Shown: positions 16,163 through 24,558 of the stretch, piece by piece
How the letters are laid out: each line of letters begins with the position of its first letter
Numbering within the stretch: position 1 is the stretch's first letter
From: JACVRW01 sp963821275
GTDB lineage: Bacteria > Actinomycetota > Thermoleophilia > Solirubrobacterales > Thermoleophilaceae
Length of the DNA stretch: 64,000 bases
Assembly (NCBI GenBank): GCA_963821275.1
Contig: CAWGDF010000001.1
Location: 372,001-436,000 of the forward strand
Direction: 5' to 3'
Notes under the pieces: generated by a model
Databases searched by the model: none
Told to the model about the DNA's origin: nothing
What the model saw: the letters and a program-made list of their open reading frames with translations, nothing else
Position numbers and translations under genes: made by a program

Positions 16163-18646
16163 ATGGCCCGCCCTGACCGCAACTGGATCACGTTCGAGAT
16201 CAACGGCCGCGAGGTGCGGGCGCCGGAGGGCGCGATGCTGGTCGACGCCGCAAAGCACGGCGACGTCGAGATCCCCTACTTCTGCTACGAGCCCAAGCTG
16301 GGCCAGCCCGTGGGCGCCTGCCGTATGTGCCTGGTGGAGATCGAGGGCATCCCGAAGCTGCAGACCTCCTGCTCGACGCCCGTGCGCGACGGGATGGTGG
16401 TGAACACCACTTCCGACCGCGTGAAGCATGCCCACAACGCGATCGTCGAGTTCCTGCTGGTCAACCACCCGCTCGACTGCCCGGTTTGCGACAAGGGGGG
16501 CGAGTGCCCGCTGCAGGACATCTCCTACGGCTGGGGAGCGGGGCACTCGCGCTACATCGAGCCCAAGCGCCACTTCAAGAAGCCGCTCGAGCTGTCGCCG
16601 CTGGTGGCGATCGATCGCGAGCGCTGCATCCTCTGCTACCGCTGCGTGCGCTTCTCGCAGGAGGTGGCCGAGGACTACCAGCTCGTGTTCCTGGAGCGAG
16701 GCGACCACACCTTCGTGGGCACCGACAACGGCCGGCCCTACGTGGCTCCGTTCTCCGGCAACATCATCGAGCTCTGCCCGGTGGGCGCGCTGACCTCCAC
16801 CGCCTATCGCTTCCGTGCCCGGCCCTGGGACATCGAGGACTCGGGCACCGTGTGCACCTTCTGCCCTTCGCAGTGCAACGTGAAGCTCACGATCCGCGAC
16901 GACGCCAAGGTCGTGCGGGTGCTGGCGCGGGACAACGAGGAGGTCGATGACGGCTGGCTGTGCGACAAGGGCCGCTTCGGCTATCAGGCGTTCTCTTCGC
17001 CCGAGCGGATCACGGCGCCGATGGTGCGGGACGGCGGCTACCTGCGTGAGGTGAGCTGGGAGCGGGCGCTCTCGGAGGCCGAGGCCGCCCTCAGGAAGTC
17101 GGGAGAGAGGACCGTGGCCCACGTCGGCGGCGGCGCCACCAACGAGGAGGGCTTCCTGGTTCAGCACCTGCTGCGCAGCGGGCTCGGCTCGCCCCACGTC
17201 GCCGCCGGGCCGGCGGCCGACCCGGAGCTGACCCGGACGCTCGCCCGCACCGACCTCGCCGCCCGGGTCTCGGACATCGACCACGCCGACGCGATCCTGC
17301 TGGTGGACACGGAGCCCCTCGACGAGGCGCCCATTCTCGACCTTCGCATCCGCAAGGCCGTCCGCCGCAACCGGGCCCGGCTGCTCACCGCGTCGAGCCG
17401 TCCGTCGGCGCTCGACGTCAGCGCCACGGCCGCGCTGCGCTTCGCGCCGGGCAGCACTGAGGCAGCGCTGGCGGCGCTGGCCGCTGCGCTGGGCTCCCCG
17501 CGCGCCGCCGGACCGGACGACCTGGCCGACCGGGCGCGCGCCTGCACCGGGTTCGTGCCCGGCCGGCCGCGCGAGGCGACCCGCGTGGCGGCCACCAACG
17601 GGGGCCCCTCCGGGTCCGACGCCACCGCCGCCGTGCGCGCCCTGGCCGATGTGCTGCGCGAGGCCGGCGACGTCGTGATCCTGTGGGGCGAGCGCATCCT
17701 GTCCGGCGAGCGCGGCTCGCAGGCCGTCGAGGCGCTGCTCGCGGTGGCCGGCGAGCTGGGCATCGCCGACAAGCCCGAGTCCGGCCTGATCGGCATACCG
17801 GAGGTCGCCAACGGCCGCGGTCTGCGTGAGGTGGGCTGCGCCCCGACCCTGGGCCCGGGCCTCGCGGACGTTCCCGAAGCGGGCGAGCCGGGCAGCCCAG
17901 GCGCCCTGCTGCTCGTGGAGACCGAGGTGCCCGAGACCGTGCTGGAGGAGGCGGCCGCGGTGATTGCCTTCAGCAGCTTTCCCAGCGAGGCGCTCGAGCG
18001 CGAGGCCGACGTGATCTTCCCGGCGGAGGCCTACGCCGAGAAGGAGGGCACCGTCACCCATCCCGACGGGCGGGTCCAGCGGGTGCGCCAGGCGCTCGGC
18101 CACGCCGGCGAGGTCCGGCCCGGCTGGCAGGTGCTGGCCGATCTGTGCGAGCGGCTCGACGTGGGCACCGGCGCTCTGACCGCGCCGATGGTCACCGCGC
18201 TGGTGGCCGACGCCGTGCCCTTCTACTCCGGGCTCACGCTGGAGGAGATGGGAGGCCTGGGGGTGCGCTGGCAGGACCGGGGAGCCGCCTCGTCGCTGCC
18301 GGTGGCGCGCCCATCCGACGAGGCGCTGGCCGAACCGCCCAGGGCCTCCGGCGAGCTGCGGCTGGCGGGGGCGGCGACGCTGTGGACGGGCGGTGGGGTC
18401 AGGCATTCGCCGTCGCTGCGCTTCCTCGACGCGAACGCGCGGGCGGAGCTCTCGGTGGAGGACGCGGGCGAGCTCGGCGTGGCCAGCGGCGACGAGATCG
18501 AGCTCACCGTGAGGGGCGAGTCGGTCGTGGCCATCGTGGCCATCCGCACCGGCGTACCCCGCGGCAGCGTGTTCCTCGCGCCCGCGCTCCTCCCGGACGG
18601 CCTGGTCGAGCTCGCTCCCGCCCGGCAACCGGCGGAGGTCGGCTGA
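16163..18646 (+). CDS. nuoG: NADH-quinone oxidoreductase subunit G
   Basis: 827-residue subunit carrying the iron-sulfur chain. Clusters in order: [2Fe-2S] N1b in FCYEPKLGQPVGACRMC plus TSCSTPV; N5 with its His ligand in HPLDCPVCDKGGEC; N4 in ERCILCYRCVRF plus ELCPVGALT; and the extra N7 type [4Fe-4S] site CTFCPSQCNV with the fourth Cys in WLCDKGRFGY. The rest is the molybdopterin-oxidoreductase-like fold without cofactor. A C-terminal MopB-like barrel ends the protein. Six bases separate it from nuoF. Confidence 0.97.
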   Translation: MARPDRNWITFEINGREVRAPEGAMLVDAAKHGDVEIPYFCYEPKLGQPVGACRMCLVEIEGIPKLQTSCSTPVRDGMVVNTTSDRVKHAHNAIVEFLLVNHPLDCPVCDKGGECPLQDISYGWGAGHSRYIEPKRHFKKPLELSPLVAIDRERCILCYRCVRFSQEVAEDYQLVFLERGDHTFVGTDNGRPYVAPFSGNIIELCPVGALTSTAYRFRARPWDIEDSGTVCTFCPSQCNVKLTIRDDAKVVRVLARDNEEVDDGWLCDKGRFGYQAFSSPERITAPMVRDGGYLREVSWERALSEAEAALRKSGERTVAHVGGGATNEEGFLVQHLLRSGLGSPHVAAGPAADPELTRTLARTDLAARVSDIDHADAILLVDTEPLDEAPILDLRIRKAVRRNRARLLTASSRPSALDVSATAALRFAPGSTEAALAALAAALGSPRAAGPDDLADRARACTGFVPGRPREATRVAATNGGPSGSDATAAVRALADVLREAGDVVILWGERILSGERGSQAVEALLAVAGELGIADKPESGLIGIPEVANGRGLREVGCAPTLGPGLADVPEAGEPGSPGALLLVETEVPETVLEEAAAVIAFSSFPSEALEREADVIFPAEAYAEKEGTVTHPDGRVQRVRQALGHAGEVRPGWQVLADLCERLDVGTGALTAPMVTALVADAVPFYSGLTLEEMGGLGVRWQDRGAASSLPVARPSDEALAEPPRASGELRLAGAATLWTGGGVRHSPSLRFLDANARAELSVEDAGELGVASGDEIELTVRGESVVAIVAIRTGVPRGSVFLAPALLPDGLVELAPARQPAEVG

Positions 18647-19629
18647 TGCTCGAGAGCACGATCTGGCTGATCGTCAAGGCAATCGTGATCTTCGCGTTCA
18701 TCCTCACGATCGTCCCTGTGATCCTCCTGGTCGAGCGGAAGCTGTTGGGTCGCTTCCAGGCGCGCATAGGGCCCAACCGGGTCGGCCCGTACGGCGTGCT
18801 GCAGCCGGCCGCAGACGTGTTCAAGCTGCTCTCCAAGGAGCGCTTCACGCCGGCCACGGCGGTGCCCTGGATGTTCGCGATCGCCCCGATGATCTCGATC
18901 CTCACCGCGGTGGCGACGCTGGCCATCATCCCCTTCGGGCCGAAGGGGGCCTGGGGCGGCGACGTGGGGCTCTACGGCATCGACGTGCCGATCGCGCTGC
19001 TGTACTTCTTCGCCTTCGGCTCGCTGGCCTTTTACGGGCTCATGCTGGGCGGCTGGGCGTCCGGCTCTAAGTACTCGTTCCTGGGCGCGATGCGCGCGGC
19101 GGCGCAGCTGATCTCCTACGAGGTGGCCCTCGGCCTCTCGCTGCTCGGGGTGGCCATGACCGCCGGGTCGCTGTCGGTGGTCGACATCGTCGAGTCCCAG
19201 ACCTCGATCTGGTACATCGTGCCGCAGTTCGTGGGGTTCGTGATCTTCATGGCGGCCGGGTTCGCGGAGTCGGCGCGGGCTCCCTTCGACCTCCCCGAGG
19301 GTGACGCGGAGATCGTCGGCGGCTTCAACACCGAGTACGGCGGGATGCGCTTCGGCTCGTTCTTCATGGCCGAGTACATCGAGGTCGTGATCATCTCCAG
19401 CATCGCAGCCGCCTGCTTCCTCGGCGGCTGGCACGGACCGGGGCCGGTGGCGCTGGCGCCGCTGTGGATGCTCATCAAGCTGCTGGCGTTCGTGCTGCTG
19501 TTCATCTGGGTGCGCGCCTCGCTCCCGCGCCTGCGCTACGACCAGCTGATGTCGTTCGGCTGGAAGATCCTGCTGCCGCTCGCGACGCTGAACGTGCTCG
19601 TGACCGCGATCGTGCTGGTGGCCACGTGA
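18646..19629 (+). CDS. nuoH: NADH-quinone oxidoreductase subunit H
   Basis: 327-residue membrane subunit that joins the two arms at the quinone site. Conserved pieces: VERKLLGRFQARIGPNRVGPYGVLQPAADVFKLLSKE, ISYEVALGLSLLGV and the acidic loop AGFAESARAPFDLPEGDAEIVGGFNTEYGGMRF. Eight helices are predicted by eye. The ATG at 18646 shares one base with the nuoG stop (TGATG). The frame remains open upstream inside nuoG, but that part is not NuoH-like. Confidence 0.97.
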   Translation: MLESTIWLIVKAIVIFAFILTIVPVILLVERKLLGRFQARIGPNRVGPYGVLQPAADVFKLLSKERFTPATAVPWMFAIAPMISILTAVATLAIIPFGPKGAWGGDVGLYGIDVPIALLYFFAFGSLAFYGLMLGGWASGSKYSFLGAMRAAAQLISYEVALGLSLLGVAMTAGSLSVVDIVESQTSIWYIVPQFVGFVIFMAAGFAESARAPFDLPEGDAEIVGGFNTEYGGMRFGSFFMAEYIEVVIISSIAAACFLGGWHGPGPVALAPLWMLIKLLAFVLLFIWVRASLPRLRYDQLMSFGWKILLPLATLNVLVTAIVLVAT

Positions 19630-20156
19630 GCGCCTGGAAGGACGCCGCGGTGCCGGTCCCTCGGGGCCCCGAGCCCGGCGGGGTGGGCGCGGCCTACCGG
19701 ATCTTCGGCGAGACGCTGCGCGGCCTGCGCACCACGCTCGGCCGCGTGATCGAGGGGCCGGTGACGATCCAGTACCCGGAGGAGAAGACACCCGTCTATC
19801 CGCGCTTCCGGGGCCGGCACAAGCTGCACCGCTTCGAGGACACGGGGCACGAGAAGTGCGTGGGCTGCTCGCTCTGCGCGGCCGCCTGCCCGGCCAAATG
19901 CATCCGCGTGGTGGCGGCGGAGAACACGCCCGAGCACCAGGTGTCGGCCGGTGAGCGCTACGCGGCGGTCTACGAGATCAACATGGCCCGCTGCATCTTC
20001 TGCGGCTACTGCGAGGTGGCCTGCCCCTTCGACGCGATCACGATGGGCAACGACTACGAGCTTGCCGACTACACGCGCAGCGACCTGATATTCACGAAGG
20101 AGATGCTGCTCGCCGACCCGCCCGAGCACACGCCGCTGCGCCGCGAGGGGGAGTAG
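19626..20156 (+). CDS. nuoI: NADH-quinone oxidoreductase subunit I
   Basis: 176-residue ferredoxin-like subunit with two [4Fe-4S] clusters: CVGCSLCAAACPAKC (N6a) and CIFCGYCEVACPFDAI (N6b). It begins with the GTG at 19626, overlapping the nuoH stop by 4 bases. The first residues, SAWKDAAVPVPRGPEPGG, are an extension before the usual start of the family near LRGLRTTLGRVI, and share WKDAAV with the NuoE tail. Confidence 0.96.
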   Translation: MSAWKDAAVPVPRGPEPGGVGAAYRIFGETLRGLRTTLGRVIEGPVTIQYPEEKTPVYPRFRGRHKLHRFEDTGHEKCVGCSLCAAACPAKCIRVVAAENTPEHQVSAGERYAAVYEINMARCIFCGYCEVACPFDAITMGNDYELADYTRSDLIFTKEMLLADPPEHTPLRREGE

Positions 20157-20158
20157 CG

Positions 20159-20806
20159 GTGTGGTTTGAGCAGGTCCTCTTCTTCCTGGCCGGGCTGGGC
20201 GCCCTGGCCGGCGCGATCGGCGTGATCGTCCTGCGCAACCCCTTCTACAGCGTGCTCTCCCTGGTGATCCACCTGGTCGCGCTGGCGGTGCTCTTCCTCC
20301 TGTTGAGTGCTGAGTTCCTGGCGGCGGCCCAGGTCGTGGTCTACGCCGGCGCCGTGATGGTCCTCTACATCTTCGTGGTGGCCTACATCGGCGGCCAGGA
20401 CGAGGCGCTGCGACCCGACGACAGCCTGGTCAGCTCCTTCGGACCGCTGTTCGCTGTCGCCATCGGGGTCGAGCTGTGCATCGCGTTGATCGGCACCGGC
20501 CTGTCGGCGCTCGACACGCGCGGGCCGGAGGTCGGCGCCGGCTACGGCACGCCCGCGGAGATCGGCGCGCTGCTGCTCCAGCGCTTCCTCCTGCCCTTCG
20601 AGGCCGCCTCCTTCCTGCTGCTCGTGGCCGCGGTGGGCGCGATCGTGCTGGCCCGTCGCCGCCGCGGGCTCCCCGACGAGGAGCGAGCCCGGCCCCGCGC
20701 CGACCGAGACGCTCGAGGTCCGCGTGTAAATGGACATCACCTGGTTCCTCGTCCTCTCCGCCTTCATCTTCTGCATCGGCGCCACAGGCGTGATCACCAG
20801 GCGTGA
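20159..20806 (+). CDS. nuoJ: NADH-quinone oxidoreductase subunit J, C-terminus probably frameshifted
   Basis: Membrane subunit with five hydrophobic segments and the conserved LRNPFYSVLSLVIHLVALAVLFLLLSAEFLAAAQVVVYAGAVMVLYIFVV. The core is sound to about residue 185 (AIVLARRRRGLPDEE). After that the reading becomes Arg/His-rich and runs 77 bases into nuoK. In the +1 frame the same DNA encodes SEPGPAPTETLEVRV and stops with a TAA directly before the nuoK ATG. That looks like the genuine tail, so a one-base indel between about 20655 and 20700 is likely. If so, the true end is 20729. Confidence 0.88.
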   Translation: MWFEQVLFFLAGLGALAGAIGVIVLRNPFYSVLSLVIHLVALAVLFLLLSAEFLAAAQVVVYAGAVMVLYIFVVAYIGGQDEALRPDDSLVSSFGPLFAVAIGVELCIALIGTGLSALDTRGPEVGAGYGTPAEIGALLLQRFLLPFEAASFLLLVAAVGAIVLARRRRGLPDEERARPRADRDARGPRVNGHHLVPRPLRLHLLHRRHRRDHQA

Positions 20807-21029
20807 CCCGCTGGTGGTGCTGCTCTGTCTCGAGCTGATGCTGAACGCGGGGAACCTGGCGCTGATCGCGTTTGCGCGCATGCACGGCGGGCATGACGGC
20901 CAGATCTTCGCCCTCATCGTGATGGTCATCGCCGCCTGCGAGGTCGTGATCGGCCTCGGGATCATCGTGGCCATGTACCGCAACAGGCTCCGCATCGACG
21001 TGGATGAGATGTCGGAGCTGCGCGGGTGA
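20730..21029 (+). CDS. nuoK: NADH-quinone oxidoreductase subunit K
   Basis: 99-residue, three-helix membrane subunit. The two conserved membrane Glu are in VLLCLELMLNAGNLALIAFA and MVIAACEVVIGLGIIVAMYR, as in all NuoK. The ATG at 20730 follows TAA immediately. It overlaps nuoL by 4 bases. Confidence 0.96.
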   Translation: MDITWFLVLSAFIFCIGATGVITRRDPLVVLLCLELMLNAGNLALIAFARMHGGHDGQIFALIVMVIAACEVVIGLGIIVAMYRNRLRIDVDEMSELRG

Positions 21030-23035
21030 GCGCCACCGGCTACGGCTGGCTCATCCTCGCCTTCCCGCTGGCGGGACTCCTGATCATCTCGGTGGGCTGG
21101 CGCGTGCTGCCCGGCCGCCTGCCCGGCTGGATCGCCAGCGCCGCCATCGGGCTCTCGTTCCTCGCCTCGATCGGCGCGCTGGTGGAGATGCAGGACCTGC
21201 CCGCCGAGGAGCGGCACCTCGTCGACTCGGCCTGGACCTACGTCGCCACCGCCGGGGTCGACGTGAACCTGGCCATCCTGATTGACCCGCTGTCGGTGTT
21301 CATGTGCCTCGTGGTGAGCGGCGTCTCGTTTCTCATCCACGTCTACTCGGTGGCCTACATGAGCAGTGACCCCGGCCACGCGCGCTACTTCGCCTACCTC
21401 AACTACTTCGTCTTCTCGATGCTGCTGCTGGTCCTCGCGGCGAACTTCGTGGTGCTCATCGTCGGCTGGGCCTTCGTGGGCGCCGCGTCGTACCTGTTGA
21501 TCTCGTTCTGGTACCGCCGCACCACGGCCACGCACGCCGGCATCAAGGCCTTCGTGATGAACGTGATCGGCGACGTCGGCCTCGTGCTCGCCGCCTTCCT
21601 GCTCCTAAACGAGACCGGATCGCTCAGCTACGCGGGCGTCTTCGAGCGGGCGCCCGAGGTCTTCGGCTTCGACGACGGGACGGTGGTGGCAGCCTGCCTG
21701 CTGATCCTGGTGGGCGCCTTCGCCAAGTCGGCGCAGCTGCCGCTGCACACCTGGCTGCCCGACGCGATGGAGGGGCCCACGCCGGTCTCGGCGCTGATCC
21801 ACGCCGCCACCATGGTCACCGCGGGCGTGTATCTGATCGCCCGCTGCTATCCGCTCTTCCAGCTCGCGCCCACCGCCGCCGACATCAGCGCGATCCTCGC
21901 CACCGCCACGATCCTCTTCGCGGCCACGGTGGCGCTCGCTGTGACCGACCTCAAGCGCATCATCGCCTACTCGACGATCTCGCAGATCGGCTACATGATC
22001 CTGGGCGTGTCGGCCGCGGCCTACGGCGCGGGGCTGTTCCACCTGATGACCCACGCTTTCTTCAAGGCGCTCCTGTTCATGGGTGCCGGCTCGATCATCG
22101 GCGCGATGGCCGGGATCCAGGACATCGACCGCATGGGTGGCTTCCGCAAGGCCATGCCCTTCACGTTCATCACCTTTTCGGTCGGCGCCCTGGCGCTCTC
22201 GGGCTTCCCGCTCACCGCCGGCTTCTTCTCCAAGGACGAGGTGATCGCCTACACCATGAACCGGGGCGGCGGCTGGGTGATGCTCGCGATCGCGGCGTAC
22301 GTCGCGGCTGCGCTCACCGGCTTCTATGCCTTCCGGATGGTCTTCCGCGTCTTCTTCGGCGAGCCGGTGCCGGAGGCGCGCGAGCTCGAGGGCGGTCACG
22401 TGGCGCACGGCGAGCCGATGAACCCGGCCACCGGCGAGTCCGAGGACACCGACGTCGGCTTCCCCGGTCCCGAGCACGTCGTGGCCGAGCGGTCGTGGCC
22501 GATGAAGGTCGCCATGGTCCCGCTGGCGCTGCTGTCGCTGGTGGCGGGCGTGATCGCGGTGCCGGGGCTCACCGACATGCTGGAGCACTTCCTCGAGCCT
22601 ACGTTCGAGCAGTCGCGCTACATCGACGACAATCCGAGCGAGGGCGCGGAGTGGACGGGCCTGGCCGCCGGCGCCGTCATCTCGCTGTCCGCCATCGCGA
22701 TGGCCTACGTCTTCTACGTCCGGCGCCGCGGCATCACCCTGCGGCTCGCCGAGCGCTTCGCCACGGTCCACCGGATCCTCGTCAACAAGTGGTACTTCGA
22801 CGAGCTCTATGACGCGGTCTTCGTGCGTCCCATGGCCACCGCCGGGAGCTTCGGCCGCCGCGTGATCGAGAACGACTTCGTGCAGGGCGTCATCGTGGGC
22901 GGCGCCACCGGGCTCGTTCGGGTGGGCACCTCGCTGGCGCGGGGGATCCAGACCGGCTTCCTCCGCGCCTACGCGCTGATGCTCCTGCTGGGGATCGCCG
23001 CACTGTCCCTCTACTTCCTGATCGCCAGCTCGTGA
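21026..23035 (+). CDS. nuoL: NADH-quinone oxidoreductase subunit L
   Basis: 669-residue antiporter-like proton-pumping subunit at the tip of the membrane arm. Conserved parts: ILIDPLSVFMCLVVSGVSFLIHVYSVAYM, GWAFVGAASYLLISFWY, KSAQLPLHTWLPDAMEGPTPVSALIHAATMVTAGVYLIAR and HLMTHAFFKALLFMGAGSII. The C-terminal part includes the lateral helix and the last anchor (YALMLLLGIAALSLYFLIAS). Overlaps nuoK and nuoM by 4 bases each. Confidence 0.97.
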   Translation: MSATGYGWLILAFPLAGLLIISVGWRVLPGRLPGWIASAAIGLSFLASIGALVEMQDLPAEERHLVDSAWTYVATAGVDVNLAILIDPLSVFMCLVVSGVSFLIHVYSVAYMSSDPGHARYFAYLNYFVFSMLLLVLAANFVVLIVGWAFVGAASYLLISFWYRRTTATHAGIKAFVMNVIGDVGLVLAAFLLLNETGSLSYAGVFERAPEVFGFDDGTVVAACLLILVGAFAKSAQLPLHTWLPDAMEGPTPVSALIHAATMVTAGVYLIARCYPLFQLAPTAADISAILATATILFAATVALAVTDLKRIIAYSTISQIGYMILGVSAAAYGAGLFHLMTHAFFKALLFMGAGSIIGAMAGIQDIDRMGGFRKAMPFTFITFSVGALALSGFPLTAGFFSKDEVIAYTMNRGGGWVMLAIAAYVAAALTGFYAFRMVFRVFFGEPVPEARELEGGHVAHGEPMNPATGESEDTDVGFPGPEHVVAERSWPMKVAMVPLALLSLVAGVIAVPGLTDMLEHFLEPTFEQSRYIDDNPSEGAEWTGLAAGAVISLSAIAMAYVFYVRRRGITLRLAERFATVHRILVNKWYFDELYDAVFVRPMATAGSFGRRVIENDFVQGVIVGGATGLVRVGTSLARGIQTGFLRAYALMLLLGIAALSLYFLIASS

Positions 23036-24558
23036 CCATCCACCTCTCGATCCTGCTCTTCCTGCCGCTGGCGTCGGGCCTGCTCGGGCTCTTCCTCCCG
23101 CCTGGGCTCGCGCGCTGGTCCGTGCTCACCGGCACGCTCTGGGCACTGGCCTACGTGGTCGTGATCCTGTTCGACTTCGACAGCGGGCTGGCCGGGCTCC
23201 AGTACGTGACCGACGACAAGTGGATCGCGGAGCTGGGGATCAGCTACCAGCTCGGCGTCGACGGGCTCAACCTGTTCCTGATCGCCCTGACGGCCGTGGC
23301 CTGGGTGGCCTGCACGCTGGTGGCCTGCTTCCGCGAGCACGACCGGCCGCGCGCCTTCTTCTTCCACATGGCGCTGGCCGAGACCGCTGTGCTGGGCGCC
23401 TTCCTGGCCCAGGACCTGGCCCTGTTCATCGTCTTCTTCGACCTGATGCTCGTGCCCTTCTACTTCCTGATCGGGGGCTGGGGCGGAGCCGACCGGGTGC
23501 GGGCCACCACCAAGTTCGTGATCTACACCCTGGCCGGCTCGCTCCTGATGCTGGCCGCCGCGGTCGCGCTGGGCGTGCTGGCCACGCCGGACGGCGGCCA
23601 GATCTCGTTCTCGCTGGCCGAGCTCGAGCAGCGGTCGGTGCCGGAGGGGACCCAGCACTGGATCGTCCTCCTGTTCGCGCTCGCCTTCTTCGTCAAGGCC
23701 CCCCTCTTTCCACTGCACGGCTGGGTGCCCGAGACCTACCGGGCGACCCCGATCGTGGTGCTCGCCCTGCTGTCGGGCGTGCTCTCCAAGGTGGGGGTGT
23801 ACGGCTTCCTGCGGATCGTGCTCCCGGTCATGCCCGAGGGCTCCCAGCACTGGCAGGAGCTGTTCATCGTCCTGGCCGTCTTCTCGATTCTCTACGGCTC
23901 GATCCTGGCCTTCTCGCAGGACAACGTACGCCTCGTGGTGGCCTACTCCTCGATCGCGCAGCTGGGCTTCATCGTGCTGGGGATCTTCGCCCTCGACCCC
24001 AAGGGCGCCCAGGGGGCGGTCCTCCAGATGCTCAACCACGGCCTGGTGGTCGTGCCGCTGTTCCTGCTGATCGGCGTGGTCGCGCTCCGCGCCGGGGGGA
24101 GTGAGTCGCTCGCGCAACTGGGGGGCATGGCCTTCCGGGCGCCCGTGCTCGCGGCGCTGCTCTTGATAACGACGTTCGCCACCCTGGCCATGCCGGGCTC
24201 GGCGAACTTCGTGGGCGAGTTGCTGATCCTGTTCGGCGCCCTCGAGGACAAGTTCATATACGGCGCGGTGGCGAGCGTGGGCGTGGTGCTCGCGGCGGTG
24301 TACATGATCCGCCTGTTCCAGCGCATGATGCACAACCGGGTGGGGCCCGCGGTGGATTCGCATGACGTTGGCCGTCTCGACCTGGCCGCTGTGGCGCCCC
24401 TGGTTGCGCTGATCGTGGCACTCGGCCTCTACCCGGACTTCGTGGTGGACCGCACCGAGCGCGCGACCGTGCAGAAGATCGAGCGGGCCGAGACCGTCGC
24501 GGACGAGCAGCAGGCTCGCGCGGAGCCCCAGGAGGGCGAGGTGCTGATCATCGAATGA
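23032..24558 (+). CDS. nuoM: NADH-quinone oxidoreductase subunit M
   Basis: 508-residue antiporter-like subunit. It has the QLGVDGLNLFLIALTA start, HMALAETAVLGAFLAQDLALFIVFFDLMLVPFYFLIGGWGG, VKAPLFPLHGWVPETYRATPIVVLALLSGVLSKVGVYGFLRI and LNHGLVVVPLFLLIGV. These contain the conserved Lys and Glu of the proton channel. The tail (residues about 480-508) is Glu/Gln-rich. The GTG at 23032 overlaps the nuoL stop. Confidence 0.97.
   Translation: MTIHLSILLFLPLASGLLGLFLPPGLARWSVLTGTLWALAYVVVILFDFDSGLAGLQYVTDDKWIAELGISYQLGVDGLNLFLIALTAVAWVACTLVACFREHDRPRAFFFHMALAETAVLGAFLAQDLALFIVFFDLMLVPFYFLIGGWGGADRVRATTKFVIYTLAGSLLMLAAAVALGVLATPDGGQISFSLAELEQRSVPEGTQHWIVLLFALAFFVKAPLFPLHGWVPETYRATPIVVLALLSGVLSKVGVYGFLRIVLPVMPEGSQHWQELFIVLAVFSILYGSILAFSQDNVRLVVAYSSIAQLGFIVLGIFALDPKGAQGAVLQMLNHGLVVVPLFLLIGVVALRAGGSESLAQLGGMAFRAPVLAALLLITTFATLAMPGSANFVGELLILFGALEDKFIYGAVASVGVVLAAVYMIRLFQRMMHNRVGPAVDSHDVGRLDLAAVAPLVALIVALGLYPDFVVDRTERATVQKIERAETVADEQQARAEPQEGEVLIIE

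Noticed and set aside
14411..18628. A 1405-codon open frame on the minus strand across nuoE-nuoG
   Set aside because: It is the shadow of the highly GC-biased plus-strand nuo genes, is rich in His/Arg/Gly runs and has no domain. The plus-strand products are unmistakable.
16163..18646. NuoG considered as a formate dehydrogenase
   Set aside because: The N-terminal complex I iron-sulfur pattern and the place between nuoF and nuoH settle it; no selenocysteine or catalytic Cys is seen.
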